From positions 1,364,001 through 1,428,000 of the forward strand of contig NZ_FZOU01000001.1 of the NCBI RefSeq assembly GCF_900188085.1: a stretch of 64,000 nucleotides of DNA, in the 5' to 3' direction. The translations under genes were made by a program, and so were the position numbers. Within the stretch, counting starts at the first letter, position 1. Each line of letters begins with the position of its first letter. The notes under the pieces were generated by a model. The model was not told the DNA's origin, searched no databases, and worked only from the letters and a program-made list of their open reading frames with translations. Positions 36,273-44,410 of this stretch are shown in pieces. The stretch is from Granulicella rosea (GTDB lineage Bacteria; Acidobacteriota; Terriglobia; Terriglobales; Acidobacteriaceae).

Positions 36273-36519
36273 TAACACCGATCTTCACCGAGAGCACCGA
36301 TCAAAGACGTATTTCGATCGGTGCTTTTTGGGTTTGAGAATCGGTTTAGGAGATACTGGCCCGATCTGAAAGCGTACCTCAGCGGCTGAGGTCGAAGTGC
36401 AAATACGGATGATGTGGTCTTACTGAAGCCGTGCCCCTAACAAAACGAATGACACCGGCGAGATAAGGGCAAAGGTGAAGCCCATATTTCATCGGTGTCA
36501 TCGGTGCAGATCGGTGTTA
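36273..36519. repeat. Inverted pair of triple CACCGAT repeats
   Basis: A 33-bp block at 36273-36305 is matched in inverted orientation at 36487-36519 with 28 of 33 positions the same. Each block holds three CACCGA(T) units spaced 9-11 bp. The roughly 180 bp between them contain no gene that I can support, and GC is lower than around it. The left block partly doubles as the lemA terminator stem. Confidence 0.7.
36293..36330 (+). terminator. Rho-independent terminator of lemA
   Basis: AGCACCGATC (36293-36302) pairs perfectly with GATCGGTGCT (36316-36325) and is followed by a T run, 37 bp after the lemA stop. Confidence 0.85.
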
Positions 36520-36532
36520 AGCCTTGCCGGAC

Positions 36533-36874
36533 TTAGAACGCGGCGATGGCCGCGGCCTCATCGTCCTTCACGTCGAAGACGGTATAGAGCTTGGTGATCT
36601 GCAGCAGGTCGTGGACTTTTTTGGTCAGGTTCAGCAGCTTCATCTCGCCGCCCGCGCCCTTCACACTGGTGTATGCGCTTACCAGTTCGCCGATGCCGGA
36701 GCTGTCGATGTAGTTCACGTCGCCCAGGTTCAGCAGAATCTTGTTCGATCCCTTGGTCAGCACGTCGCGGACGGCATCGCGCAGCGTCACGCTGCCTTCA
36801 CCGAGGGTGATGCGGCCGCTGAGGTCGAGAATCGTGACGCCATCCACCTGGCGCGTCTGAAATTTCATGCTCAT
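36533..36874 (-). CDS. STAS-domain anti-anti-sigma factor (RsbV/SpoIIAA-like)
   Basis: 113 aa and wholly one STAS domain. [12 protein letters not shown] and [11 protein letters not shown] mark the family, with Ser58/Ser59 as the phosphorylation site. In partner switching the unphosphorylated form binds an RsbW-type kinase and frees its sigma factor or other client. The likely kinase is encoded 60 bp upstream on the same strand. No sigma factor gene is nearby, so the client is unknown. Confidence 0.9.
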   Translation of the reverse strand: MSMKFQTRQVDGVTILDLSGRITLGEGSVTLRDAVRDVLTKGSNKILLNLGDVNYIDSSGIGELVSAYTSVKGAGGEMKLLNLTKKVHDLLQITKLYTVFDVKDDEAAAIAAF

Positions 36875-36934
36875 GAAGTGAGTCTCCTTGGAAATTGTGA
36901 ATGCGAAGGAAGTTTCTGACTTGCGTTGTCTCGG

Positions 36935-37363
36935 CTATGCAGGGTTGCGATGCTTCACCAGGGTTACTTCTGTTCCGGGGTGCAACTGCCGAAAGTTTAC
37001 CTCATCCATAAACGCGCGGATCAGAAAGATGCCGCGACCGGAGCCGCGCAGGATATTCTCCGGCGCAAGCGGGTCGGGAACGGAGTCGACATCGAGGCCC
37101 GGACCCTGGTCGGCGAGTTTGACGATCAGCGCCTGCGGCGTGAGTTCGAACGATGCCGTCACGGACAGGCCCGCCTCGTACCGGTTGCCATGCATTACGG
37201 CGTTGACGGTCGCCTCGCGTACCGACATGGCGATGTTACCGACCGTGTCGTCGTCGAAACCCGCCTGACGAGCCCAGGATTCGGCGGTCTGCTCAAGCGT
37301 ACGCACGGTGTCGAGGCTGGAACTCAGCGTGAAGCTGACGCGGCTTGTCGTCGAATCGGCCAA
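36935..37363 (-). CDS. RsbW-like serine kinase / anti-sigma factor
   Basis: 142 aa of the HATPase_c anti-sigma kinase family. The N box is REATVNAVMHGN, then LADQGPGLDVDS (G1) and GSGRGIFLIRAFMDEV (G2). Start: TTG at 37363, preceded at the right distance by GAGGAGG, a much better site than the ATG at 37435 that would add 24 residues lacking family similarity. It is followed by the STAS gene, its probable substrate. The order kinase then antagonist on one transcript suggests a complete switch module. Confidence 0.88.
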   Translation of the reverse strand: MADSTTSRVSFTLSSSLDTVRTLEQTAESWARQAGFDDDTVGNIAMSVREATVNAVMHGNRYEAGLSVTASFELTPQALIVKLADQGPGLDVDSVPDPLAPENILRGSGRGIFLIRAFMDEVNFRQLHPGTEVTLVKHRNPA

Positions 37364-37548
37364 GCATTTCCTCCTCGTAAGGACAAACCGGCTCTCAGAC
37401 AGAAACTGAGGGGGTTGAAGGCAGTTTGCTTGCACCTCGCGGGATTGTCAAATCGGATAGCCCCGAACGGGTTCGAAACCTGCATCCTAACTTGTGCGAT
37501 AGGATGCGGTTAGCGGCGGATTTCTTCCGCCCGCATTGCCAAAAAAGC

Positions 37549-37586
37549 GTCGTCATCCTGAACGCAGTGAAGAATCTCCGTATTTT
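37549..37586 (-). repeat. Type A hairpin repeat (variant)
   Basis: On the minus strand GGAGATTCTTCACTGCG...TTCAGGATGACGAC: the stem ends ATTCT/AGGAT and both flanks are degenerate. It lies in the 260-bp gap (37364-37624) between the divergent RsbW-like and MgtE-N genes. Apart from the repeat and the expected promoters I see nothing else there. Confidence 0.6.
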
Positions 37587-37624
37587 GCCGTTCAGCCCCC
37601 ATCTTTCCTGAAAGCAGCCGTCCT

Positions 37625-38905
37625 ATGAGCAAGCTGGGCAATCAAAGAACGAGCGTCTCCGCCCTGATGGGCGTTGCCGTCGCCGACTCGGCGGGCAGGC
37701 TGGCGGGACACGTCTGCGAGTTTGCCGTGTTGCCCGAGGCCGCAGGATCGCAGGTGGAGGCGCTCGTTCTAAAGCCCGCAACCGCGGTCGTCGCGGGTGG
37801 GGAGAAGGTCAAGCGGACGATCATCCGCGTCTGCGCGCTGCGCTGGAACGACGCCGGCGGACTGCAGACGCAGGCGGATCAGGCGCCGATTCCGCTGCCC
37901 GCGGACGAGAACTACCTGATGCTCGAACGCGATCTGCTCGACCAGCAGATCATCGACGTACATGGGCACAAGGTCGTCCGGGTAAACGACGTGGACCTGG
38001 TCTGGGAGCGCCAGCCGGACGAGAGCCTGCAACTGCGCATCGCGGAGGTGGAGGTCGGCCTGCGCGGCGCAGCGCGGCGTCTGCTGAAGGGGCTGCCCGT
38101 GAGCGCCGTCGACAGGCTGGCCTGTCGTATCCGGCCAAGCGTTATTCCGTGGGACTTCGTCGACCTGATCGACCGCGACCCGGCGCGCCGCGTGCGGTTG
38201 AAGATCGAGCAGGACAAACTTTCGAAGATGCACCCGTCCGACCTGGCCGACATTCTCGAAGAGCTGGCACCGGCCGAGCGCGAGGCGCTTTTTTCGAGTC
38301 TCGACGAAGAAGTGGCTGCCGAGGCGCTCGAAGAGGTGCAGCCGAAGATGCAGAAGACGCTCATCGAGGGGCTGGACTCGGAGCGTATCGCAGGCATTCT
38401 CGAGGAGATGGACCCGGGCGCCGCCGCCGACCTGCTGTCCGAGCTCTCGGACGAGCGCTCCGACGCCATTCTTGAAGAGATGGACCCGAAGGAGCGGCAG
38501 GAGGTCGAGGATCTGCTGGACTACTCGCCCGACTCCGCCGCCGGCCTGATGACGAACGAGTACGTCTCGCTGCCGCCCGAGGCCACGGTTGCCGACGCGC
38601 ACACGGTGCTGCAGGCGTTCGAAGGCGATCTGGACAGCCTGACCGATCTTTTTCTGGTTGACGAGGCGCGCCATCTCCGCGGACAGGTTCCGCTGGTCAA
38701 ACTGGTGCTCGCCGCGCCGGAGAAGGGGCTGGGCGAGATCGCCGACGAACACATGCATAGCATCGGACTGGACGCGAACGGCCGCAAGGTCGCCGAGCTC
38801 TTCGACAAGTACAACCTGCGCTGCCTGCCGGTGCTGGCCGACGACGGTCGACTGGCCGGCGTGGTGCATGCGGACCAGGTAATCGCCTGGCTGCGGACCC
38901 GGTAG
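37625..38905 (+). CDS. Soluble MgtE-N plus CBS domain protein
   Basis: 426 aa with no transmembrane helix. N-terminal PRC-barrel-like segments (about 10-150) are followed by an MgtE N-terminal superhelical domain (about 195-295; MHPSDLADILEELAPAER, ILEEMDPGAAADLLSELSDE) and a CBS pair (about 300-425; YVSLPPEATVADAHTVL, RCLPVLADDGRLAGVVHAD). In MgtE channels this cytosolic unit senses Mg2+ and gates the pore; here the pore domain is absent. It heads a tight run with a glycosyltransferase (18-bp gap) and an NRAMP-like transporter, so regulating that transporter is an attractive inference. Confidence 0.85.
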   Translation: MSKLGNQRTSVSALMGVAVADSAGRLAGHVCEFAVLPEAAGSQVEALVLKPATAVVAGGEKVKRTIIRVCALRWNDAGGLQTQADQAPIPLPADENYLMLERDLLDQQIIDVHGHKVVRVNDVDLVWERQPDESLQLRIAEVEVGLRGAARRLLKGLPVSAVDRLACRIRPSVIPWDFVDLIDRDPARRVRLKIEQDKLSKMHPSDLADILEELAPAEREALFSSLDEEVAAEALEEVQPKMQKTLIEGLDSERIAGILEEMDPGAAADLLSELSDERSDAILEEMDPKERQEVEDLLDYSPDSAAGLMTNEYVSLPPEATVADAHTVLQAFEGDLDSLTDLFLVDEARHLRGQVPLVKLVLAAPEKGLGEIADEHMHSIGLDANGRKVAELFDKYNLRCLPVLADDGRLAGVVHADQVIAWLRTR

Positions 38906-38923
38906 GGAAGGCGAATCGCGGCG

Positions 38924-40006
38924 ATGAAGATTCTTTATGCAGCCCCTCTTGAAGCCGGAAGCTCCGCCGTGTTGCGGGCGTTGGCGCTGGAGCGTCTGGG
39001 CCATGAGCTGATCCGCGTCAACACCGACGACTACCTGCTGACCGGGCCTGCGCTGCTGCGGAAGATTGCCTTCCGGTTGATGGCCGGGCCGCACGTCGAA
39101 CGGCTGAACCGCGATCTGCTGGCGTTGGCCGCGGAGCACCGGCCGGATGTCTTCTGGGCCGACAAGGTGCTCGAACTGAAGCCCGGCACGCTGGACCGGA
39201 TGCGCGCGCTCGGCATCGCGTCGCTCAGCTACATGATCGATAACTTCTTCGGCCCCCGGCGCGATCCGGGCTGGCGGCTGTACGCGCAGGACATACCCCA
39301 CTTCGACCTGCACGTGACGCAGCGTGATGTGAACATACCCGAGTATCTCGCCGCCGGCGCGCGCGACGTCATCAAGATTCAGACCGCGTACGAGCCGACG
39401 CTCCACTTTCCGCCGCCGCCCGGCTGGTCGGACGCGGACCGCACGCGCGAGGTCAGCTTCGTCGGCACGCCTTACGATGAGCGCGCCGCCTTTCTGACGC
39501 GGCTGGGCGAAGCCGGGCTGCCGGTGACGATCTCGGGCGAATCCCGCGCGTGGCGGCGCGCCCTTTCGCCAAAGGCGTACACGCGGCTGTACGCGGGCGA
39601 GCCTCTCTACGATGCGAAGTACCGCGAAGCCATCTGGCGGTCGAAGATCAACCTGAGCTTCCTGACGCACTCCAACCGTGACGAGTTCACGCATAAGAGC
39701 TTCGAGATCGCCGGCGCGGGCGGCTTCCTGCTGGCCGAACGCACACAGGGACATATTGATCGCTTCCGCGAGGGCGAAGAGGCCGTCTTCTTCTCGGACC
39801 TTGAAGAGTGCGTCGTACACATTCGCCGTTACCTGCCGGACGAGGCCGCGCGCGCGCGCATCGCCGCCGCGGGCCATGCACGCGCCGAGCGCGACGGTTA
39901 CCACAACGACCGGCAGATGGCGCTCGTCGTCGAGCGTCTGTCGACGATTCTGCCGCCGGTGCAGGCCGCCGCCGGATACAGTAAAGGGAAGGGCCAACCC
40001 TCATGA
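38924..40006 (+). CDS. CgeB/YkvP-like glycosyltransferase
   Basis: 360 aa. The N-terminal MKILYAAPLEAGSSAVLRALALERLGHEL is a GT-B nucleotide-sugar fold start, and the C-terminal half (VSFVGTPYDERAAFL, NLSFLTHSNRDEFTHKSFEIAGAGGFLLAE) matches the CgeB-type glycosyltransferase family, with the donor-binding Glu in the SFEIAGAG segment. The acceptor is unknown. Its TGA overlaps the NRAMP ATG (ATGA), an unexpected coupling for a sugar transferase and a metal transporter. No signal peptide; cytosolic. Confidence 0.82.
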   Translation: MKILYAAPLEAGSSAVLRALALERLGHELIRVNTDDYLLTGPALLRKIAFRLMAGPHVERLNRDLLALAAEHRPDVFWADKVLELKPGTLDRMRALGIASLSYMIDNFFGPRRDPGWRLYAQDIPHFDLHVTQRDVNIPEYLAAGARDVIKIQTAYEPTLHFPPPPGWSDADRTREVSFVGTPYDERAAFLTRLGEAGLPVTISGESRAWRRALSPKAYTRLYAGEPLYDAKYREAIWRSKINLSFLTHSNRDEFTHKSFEIAGAGGFLLAERTQGHIDRFREGEEAVFFSDLEECVVHIRRYLPDEAARARIAAAGHARAERDGYHNDRQMALVVERLSTILPPVQAAAGYSKGKGQPS

Positions 40007-41265
40007 GCAGCCGTTCCATCAATTTGCGGTCTTGGAAGACCCGCATCATCCTCTTCCTCGCCGTCCTGGGCCCGGGCTTTATCACCGCCAACGTCGACAA
40101 CGACTCGGGCGGCATCTTCACCTATTCGCAGGCCGGCGCGGCCTACGGCTACACGCTGCTCTGGACGATGATCCCCATCACGCTCGCGCTGATCGTGGTG
40201 CAGGAGATGTGCGCGCGCATGGGCGCGGTGACGGGCAAGGGGCTGAGCGACCTCATCCGCGAGGAGTTCGGCCTCAGGATGACCTTCATCATCCTCATCC
40301 TGCTGGTGATCGTGAACTTCACGAACGTCATCACGGAGTTCTCGGGCATCGCGAGCTCGATGGGACTCTTCCACATCTCGAAGTTCATCTGCGTGCCGCT
40401 ATCGGCGCTGCTGGTGTGGGCGCTGGTGGTCAAGGGCGACTACAAGAAGGTCGAGAAGGTCTTCCTGATCGCGAGCGTCTTTTACATCGCCTATATCGTC
40501 ACCGGCGTCATCAGCGGGCCGGACTGGCATCTGGCGCTGGTCGAGACGATCAAGCTGCCCAAGCGCAGCGTGTGGAGCGACAAGACCTACGTCTACATGA
40601 CCGTCGGCGTCATCGGCACGACCATCACGCCGTGGATGCAGTTCTACCTGCAGTCGTCGATCGTCGAGAAGGGCGTGACGGTCCGGCAGTATAAGGCCTC
40701 GCGGCTGGACGTGATCGTCGGTTCGATCTTCACCGACATCGTCGCGTGGTTCATCGTGGTGGCGTGCGCGGCGACGCTCTACACCCACGGCATGCGCGAC
40801 ATCGCCGACGCCAGCACCGCGGCCGAGGCGATGAAGCCGCTCGCCGGCCAGTACGCCTTCATCCTCTTCGCGGCGGGGTTGTTCAACGCGTCCTTATTCG
40901 CCGCGTCGATTCTGCCGCTGACCACCGCCTACACCGTTTGCGAAGGCCTGGGCTTCGAGAGCGGGCTCGACAAGCAGTGGGGCGAGGCGCCGTTCTTCTA
41001 CTGGTTCTATACGCTGCTGATCGCGCTGGGAGCAGGCGTGGTGCTGATCCCGAACTTCCCGATGGTGAAGGTGGCGATTCTGTCGCAGGTGTTGAATGGC
41101 GTGCTGCTGCCTGTCATCCTGATCTTCATGTTGCGGCTGATCAACAAGCACGAGCTGATGGGGAAGTACGTGAACTCGCTCTGGTTCAATATCGTGGCAT
41201 GGGCTACGGCGGTCATTGTGATCGGGTTGAGCTCGGTGCTGGTGTTCAATGCCCTGCACGGGTGA
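40003..41265 (+). CDS. Divergent NRAMP-family metal transporter
   Basis: 420 aa with about 11 transmembrane helices and the NRAMP fold (LGPGFITANVDND at TM1). In place of the canonical DPGN of TM1 it has DNDSGG (residues 32-37), and the TM6 metal site reads GTTITPWMQF rather than the Met-Pro-His type. Such changes characterise the NRAMP-related branch that includes Mg2+ transporters (NRMT), so Mg2+ or Mn2+ import is more likely than iron; this assignment is inference. It is coupled by ATGA to a glycosyltransferase and lies two genes after a soluble MgtE-N/CBS protein. A composite repeat follows. Confidence 0.87.
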   Translation: MSSRSINLRSWKTRIILFLAVLGPGFITANVDNDSGGIFTYSQAGAAYGYTLLWTMIPITLALIVVQEMCARMGAVTGKGLSDLIREEFGLRMTFIILILLVIVNFTNVITEFSGIASSMGLFHISKFICVPLSALLVWALVVKGDYKKVEKVFLIASVFYIAYIVTGVISGPDWHLALVETIKLPKRSVWSDKTYVYMTVGVIGTTITPWMQFYLQSSIVEKGVTVRQYKASRLDVIVGSIFTDIVAWFIVVACAATLYTHGMRDIADASTAAEAMKPLAGQYAFILFAAGLFNASLFAASILPLTTAYTVCEGLGFESGLDKQWGEAPFFYWFYTLLIALGAGVVLIPNFPMVKVAILSQVLNGVLLPVILIFMLRLINKHELMGKYVNSLWFNIVAWATAVIVIGLSSVLVFNALHG

Positions 41266-41287
41266 ATCGGAGTTCGCTCCGATACCC

Positions 41288-41383
41288 GTCATCTCGACCG
41301 GAGCGAAGCGTAGTGGAGAGACCACCGCATTTCGCTCTTGTCTTTGCTGTTCTTGTTTGTCCTCCTCAAAGAGGATCTGCTTC
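41288..41383 (-). repeat. Composite repeat: type B + linker + type A
   Basis: Read on the minus strand: type A (41356-41383; GCAGATCCTCTTTGAGGAGG, then ACAA), an A-rich linker with AAGAACAGCAAAGACAAG, and type B (41288-41332; TGCGGTGGTCTCTCC ... GGTCGAGATGAC). The same A-linker-B order is seen at 47003-47169 and 50367-50466. Confidence 0.75.
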
Positions 41384-41399
41384 AATCTTGCCGGACCAA

Positions 41400-41831
41400 C
41401 TACACCGTCCGAAGCTCGGCTATGCGAGGGTCGCCAAGATAGACCGCGTCGCACAGCTCGAAGAGGACGCCGCGCAAATCCGTGCCAAGCGCTTGCTCGC
41501 GCGTTACGGTTGAGCCGACAAGGGAGTTGCTGGCGATAGGACGTAGCGCTGAGTCAATCGCCATAAATGATGGTTTTGATTCGTGATGACGAAAGGCCGC
41601 AGACAAGGCCATGCGATCAGTCGCTGCGGTTGCATCGCCCCATAAGCCGTAAATAAAGTCGAAGTTGGCCTCATGATTCGGATGCCCTGGAGTCCACTCA
41701 ACGAAATAAGCAGCGGATGGCGATGTTCCATCATCCTGCTTCATGTAACCCCAGACACGCCGTGTCATCTTGCCGCAACACGCACAAGGTCCGAAGAGCC
41801 GCTCGTTCTCCGGTTCGAATTCCAGTTCCAT
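41400..41831 (-). CDS. Small protein with CxCCGK zinc-finger-like motif, unknown function
   Basis: 143 aa from the ATG at 41831, which overlaps the TGA of the Nudix gene (TGATG). The N-terminus carries FGPCACCGKMTRRVWGY, a probable metal-binding cysteine cluster, then AAYFVEWTPGHPNHEANFDFIYGLWGD. I do not recognise a named family; it looks like a conserved domain of unknown function found in diverse bacteria, sometimes in phage-like or immunity contexts. Codon use is less GC-biased than the flanking genes. A longer frame from 42137 runs antiphase through the Nudix gene and is not credible. Confidence 0.7.
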   Translation of the reverse strand: MELEFEPENERLFGPCACCGKMTRRVWGYMKQDDGTSPSAAYFVEWTPGHPNHEANFDFIYGLWGDATAATDRMALSAAFRHHESKPSFMAIDSALRPIASNSLVGSTVTREQALGTDLRGVLFELCDAVYLGDPRIAELRTV

Positions 41832-42292
41832 CACAGCAGCTTGCCTTCGCTCAAATCCTTGATCAGTCCCAGGTCCGCAGCCAGGAAGTCGTACTCCATC
41901 AGCGCGGTCAGGGGAGACCAGCGCATGTCGTTGAAGATGCGGTTCTCGAGCTGGCCGCTGAACTCGTCCACCACGAAGAACTGCAGGTCGATCGCGCCGC
42001 CGTTGCGGTACTTGTGGCGCACGCGCGCGACCTTGCGGCCGATGGTGGCTGTGATGCCGAGTTCTTCCTGCAACTCGCGCGCCAGAGCCTCTTCGCTGGT
42101 CTCGCCGGCCTCGATCTTGCCGCCGGGAAACTCCCACTTCAGGCTCATCGGCTGGTCGGGCTTGCGCTGGCAGATCAGCACCTCGGCCACCGGCTCCGCA
42201 GGGCGCAGGATCAGCGCCGCCACCACCAGCCGAAGCGGCTTGAGAGGCGGTGCGTCACTCCGTTCGTCGAGCTTGCGGATCGAGTCTTTCAC
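41831..42292 (-). CDS. Nudix hydrolase (MutT-like)
   Basis: 153 aa. The Nudix box is complete as GGKIEAGETSEEALARELQEELGI (Gx5Ex7REUxEExGU). An extended MutT/8-oxo-dGTPase-like core precedes it (LICQRKPDQPMSLKWEFPGGK) and follows it (YDFLAADLGLIKDL). It hydrolyses nucleoside diphosphate-X compounds, probably oxidised dNTPs by similarity to small MutT proteins. It begins 37 bp after the HAD phosphatase stop, and its stop overlaps the next gene. Confidence 0.9.
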   Translation of the reverse strand: MKDSIRKLDERSDAPPLKPLRLVVAALILRPAEPVAEVLICQRKPDQPMSLKWEFPGGKIEAGETSEEALARELQEELGITATIGRKVARVRHKYRNGGAIDLQFFVVDEFSGQLENRIFNDMRWSPLTALMEYDFLAADLGLIKDLSEGKLL

Positions 42293-42329
42293 TGTCTGCC
42301 AGTTTAGACGCTTGCAAGCCCGGTTTGGA

Positions 42330-43067
42330 TTAGGTCGGCCGGACGGACGCAGGATAGTACACGGCCCAGTCCTCGCGGGCGCTGCGTTCGATCAGCGCAA
42401 GAGTCGGGTTGACCGGGAAGGCGCGGCGCGCAATCGCCAGCATCGCCGCGTCGTGGACCGAGTTGCCGAAGACCGCGTCCGGCGCCGTGATGCCCGCGTT
42501 CTTGAGCGAGGCGACCTTGCCTTCGTCGGTCGGGACGTCGAGCAGCCGGTTGGTCACCACGCCCGCCTCAACCGCCACGCGCGCCGAAAGCACCCGGTTC
42601 GCCGGAATGCCGAATCGCGTCACGCCCTCTTCGATGACCCAGTCGTTGGTTGAGCTGACCGCCCAGATGTCGCAGCCCTTGGCCTGCAAATCGTTGAGCA
42701 GCTTCAACATCTCGGGGAAGATGTTGCGTTCGATGTGGGTTGCGAAGAACTCCCGCGCGGCGGCGCGCAGCTCGTCCTCACGGAGTCCGGCGTAGACCTG
42801 CACCATCTCTCCGCAGATGGCGAGTTCGGAGACCTCGCCGCGCTTGTAGCCGCGGTAGCGTCCGTCGAGCCAGTCGGTGGCCTCGCGTCCCAGCAGGCCG
42901 GTCTTGGTCGTCCAGTGCATGAACGACGAGCCGGCATCGCCGGACCAGAGCGTTCCGTCACAATCGAAGACCGCGATGCGCGGGTTCAGTGCGTGGACGG
43001 CTTCATGAAATTCAAGGGTGCTTAAGGCTGCTGCGCTGATGGTATGGCTCACGTTACGTCTTCTCAC
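42330..43067 (-). CDS. HAD-superfamily phosphatase (SerB/IB-like)
   Basis: 245 aa. Motif I FDCDGTLW (nucleophile Asp35, acid Asp37), motif II AVSSTNDW, and motifs III/IV in DEGKVASLKNAG and AVFGNSVHDAAML. The helical cap after motif I is of the HAD-IB phosphoserine-phosphatase type. The substrate is unknown. Start is a GTG at 43067, or a GTG five codons later (43052) with AGAAG upstream. It follows lolA by 65 bp on the same strand. Confidence 0.85.
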   Translation of the reverse strand: MRRRNVSHTISAAALSTLEFHEAVHALNPRIAVFDCDGTLWSGDAGSSFMHWTTKTGLLGREATDWLDGRYRGYKRGEVSELAICGEMVQVYAGLREDELRAAAREFFATHIERNIFPEMLKLLNDLQAKGCDIWAVSSTNDWVIEEGVTRFGIPANRVLSARVAVEAGVVTNRLLDVPTDEGKVASLKNAGITAPDAVFGNSVHDAAMLAIARRAFPVNPTLALIERSAREDWAVYYPASVRPT

Positions 43068-43132
43068 TTCGGGCGGCTAAATTCGATGAACCGATTCTAC
43101 CTGACGGGTCTCCGCCCAACTGCGCGCTCTGG

Positions 43133-43786
43133 CTAAATCGGCGGCAGGCCGGTGACGATCTCGACGCCAGCCGGCGGCGTGAAGACGAAGTCGGCATCCT
43201 TCGCCGGCACATTCTCCACCATGCCGGTGAAGCTGAACTCGGTCACCGCGCCATCCACCTCTTCGAGCCGCATGGCCGAGATCTCGCCCGACGCCGTCAC
43301 CCTGAGGCTTAGCACCTTCAGCCGCTGCTGCATCCCTTTCGGAACGCCGGCGATGCGGAAGCCTTCGCCATCGGGCGTAACCGTAATGTTTTCAAGTTCT
43401 TTCTTCAGCTCCGTGTGTCCCAGCAGGAAGCGCAGGGGAGAGCGCAGGTCGTCGAGCTGCTTGGCTGGAATCTTCTGCGCCTGAGGATCGCCCGGCGTGT
43501 AGAACCAGGCAAACTTGCCGTCGAGCACGAAGACCTTTCCGGTGGGCGTGTCGTACGACCAGCGCATGCGGCCGGGCTTTTTCAGCAGCAGAGTGCCGGA
43601 TTCGGATTTGTTCAATCCCATGCCGGTGTAGCGCTCCACGTAGCGTGTGCGCAGGGAGGCGAGGTGGTTGTAGTGGTCGTCCACCTTGTGCAGCAGGGCG
43701 TCGTTCTGGTTTGCGGACGGGGACGATTGGGCGGCTGCGGGAAGACTCACCGCAGCCGCCAGTGTCACAAGAAGCAGAGCCCGCAT
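43133..43786 (-). CDS. LolA-like outer membrane lipoprotein carrier
   Basis: 217 aa with a signal peptide ending at AAAQ (about 20). The LolA-type half-barrel is visible in VDDHYNHLASLRTRYVERYTG, KKPGRMRWSYDTPTGKVFVLDGKFAWFYTPGD and a beta-rich C-terminus. It shuttles lipoproteins across the periplasm in Proteobacteria; acidobacterial members are assigned by similarity. Its ATG overlaps the TAA of the pilin gene (TAATG), so the two are translated together, which is unusual for lolA. Confidence 0.83.
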   Translation of the reverse strand: MRALLLVTLAAAVSLPAAAQSSPSANQNDALLHKVDDHYNHLASLRTRYVERYTGMGLNKSESGTLLLKKPGRMRWSYDTPTGKVFVLDGKFAWFYTPGDPQAQKIPAKQLDDLRSPLRFLLGHTELKKELENITVTPDGEGFRIAGVPKGMQQRLKVLSLRVTASGEISAMRLEEVDGAVTEFSFTGMVENVPAKDADFVFTPPAGVEIVTGLPPI

Positions 43787-44322
43787 TACTGGCCCAGGCT
43801 CACCGTGCAGTTCGTGCCGCCGGCGGGATCCTTCTTGATGATGTTGTTCTCATCCGAGCAGTAACCCGCGTCGCCGGTTTTGCCGACGGACTGGGGAACG
43901 GCGGTGATCTGGTAGGAGGTGATCATGTCCTGGTTGTTGATCGTCACCTTGCTGCAGTTAGTGATGGCGAAGGTGTAACCGGACTTGTTCCCGCTGGCCA
44001 GACCCGGGTCGAGAAGCTGCGACGCCTGCGCGGTGGGTGCGCCGGAACCGGGCGCGCCGCCGAGTTGAGATATCGAGCAGGCGAAGCCATTCTGCGGATA
44101 GGCGGAGTGATACTGCAGCTCGGCCTGGCCAATCGTGCGGACCGATTGCAGCGCGGAGGTCTCGTTCGCCGTCTTGGTCAGCTTCAGAATCTGCGGTACG
44201 GCGAGCGACATGAGGATGAGCATGATCGACATGACGATCAGAAGCTCGATGAGGGTAAAGCCAGCTTCCTGGGCGTTGCCGGCCAGTTCGTGGGCTGCGG
44301 TTTTATTCTTCGGGGTCATCAT
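43786..44322 (-). CDS. Type IV pilin / pseudopilin
   Basis: 178 aa. The prepilin peptidase site is G21/FTLIELL with Glu at mature position 5, followed by a hydrophobic helix (VMSIMLILMSLAVPQILKL) and a globular domain with four cysteines (CSIS, TNCSK, GYCSD, NCTVS) that could form two disulfides. A 21-residue leader before the cleavage site is long but within range. It may be a type IVa pilin or a minor/pseudopilin of a secretion system; no other pil or gsp genes are nearby. It lies 88 bp after an M16 peptidase and is coupled to a LolA-like gene. Confidence 0.88.
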   Translation of the reverse strand: MMTPKNKTAAHELAGNAQEAGFTLIELLIVMSIMLILMSLAVPQILKLTKTANETSALQSVRTIGQAELQYHSAYPQNGFACSISQLGGAPGSGAPTAQASQLLDPGLASGNKSGYTFAITNCSKVTINNQDMITSYQITAVPQSVGKTGDAGYCSDENNIIKKDPAGGTNCTVSLGQ

Positions 44323-44410
44323 CTCTCGGTCACCATGGCGCCAAATTTCTCAAACATCCAAACTCTATCAGCAGATTCGCCTGCCGACCAGATCGACAAG
44401 CCGCGAAACC

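Noticed and set aside
37769..39997. 742-codon minus-strand frame opposite the MgtE-N and glycosyltransferase genes
   Set aside because: It crosses two well-supported plus-strand genes and has no family signature.
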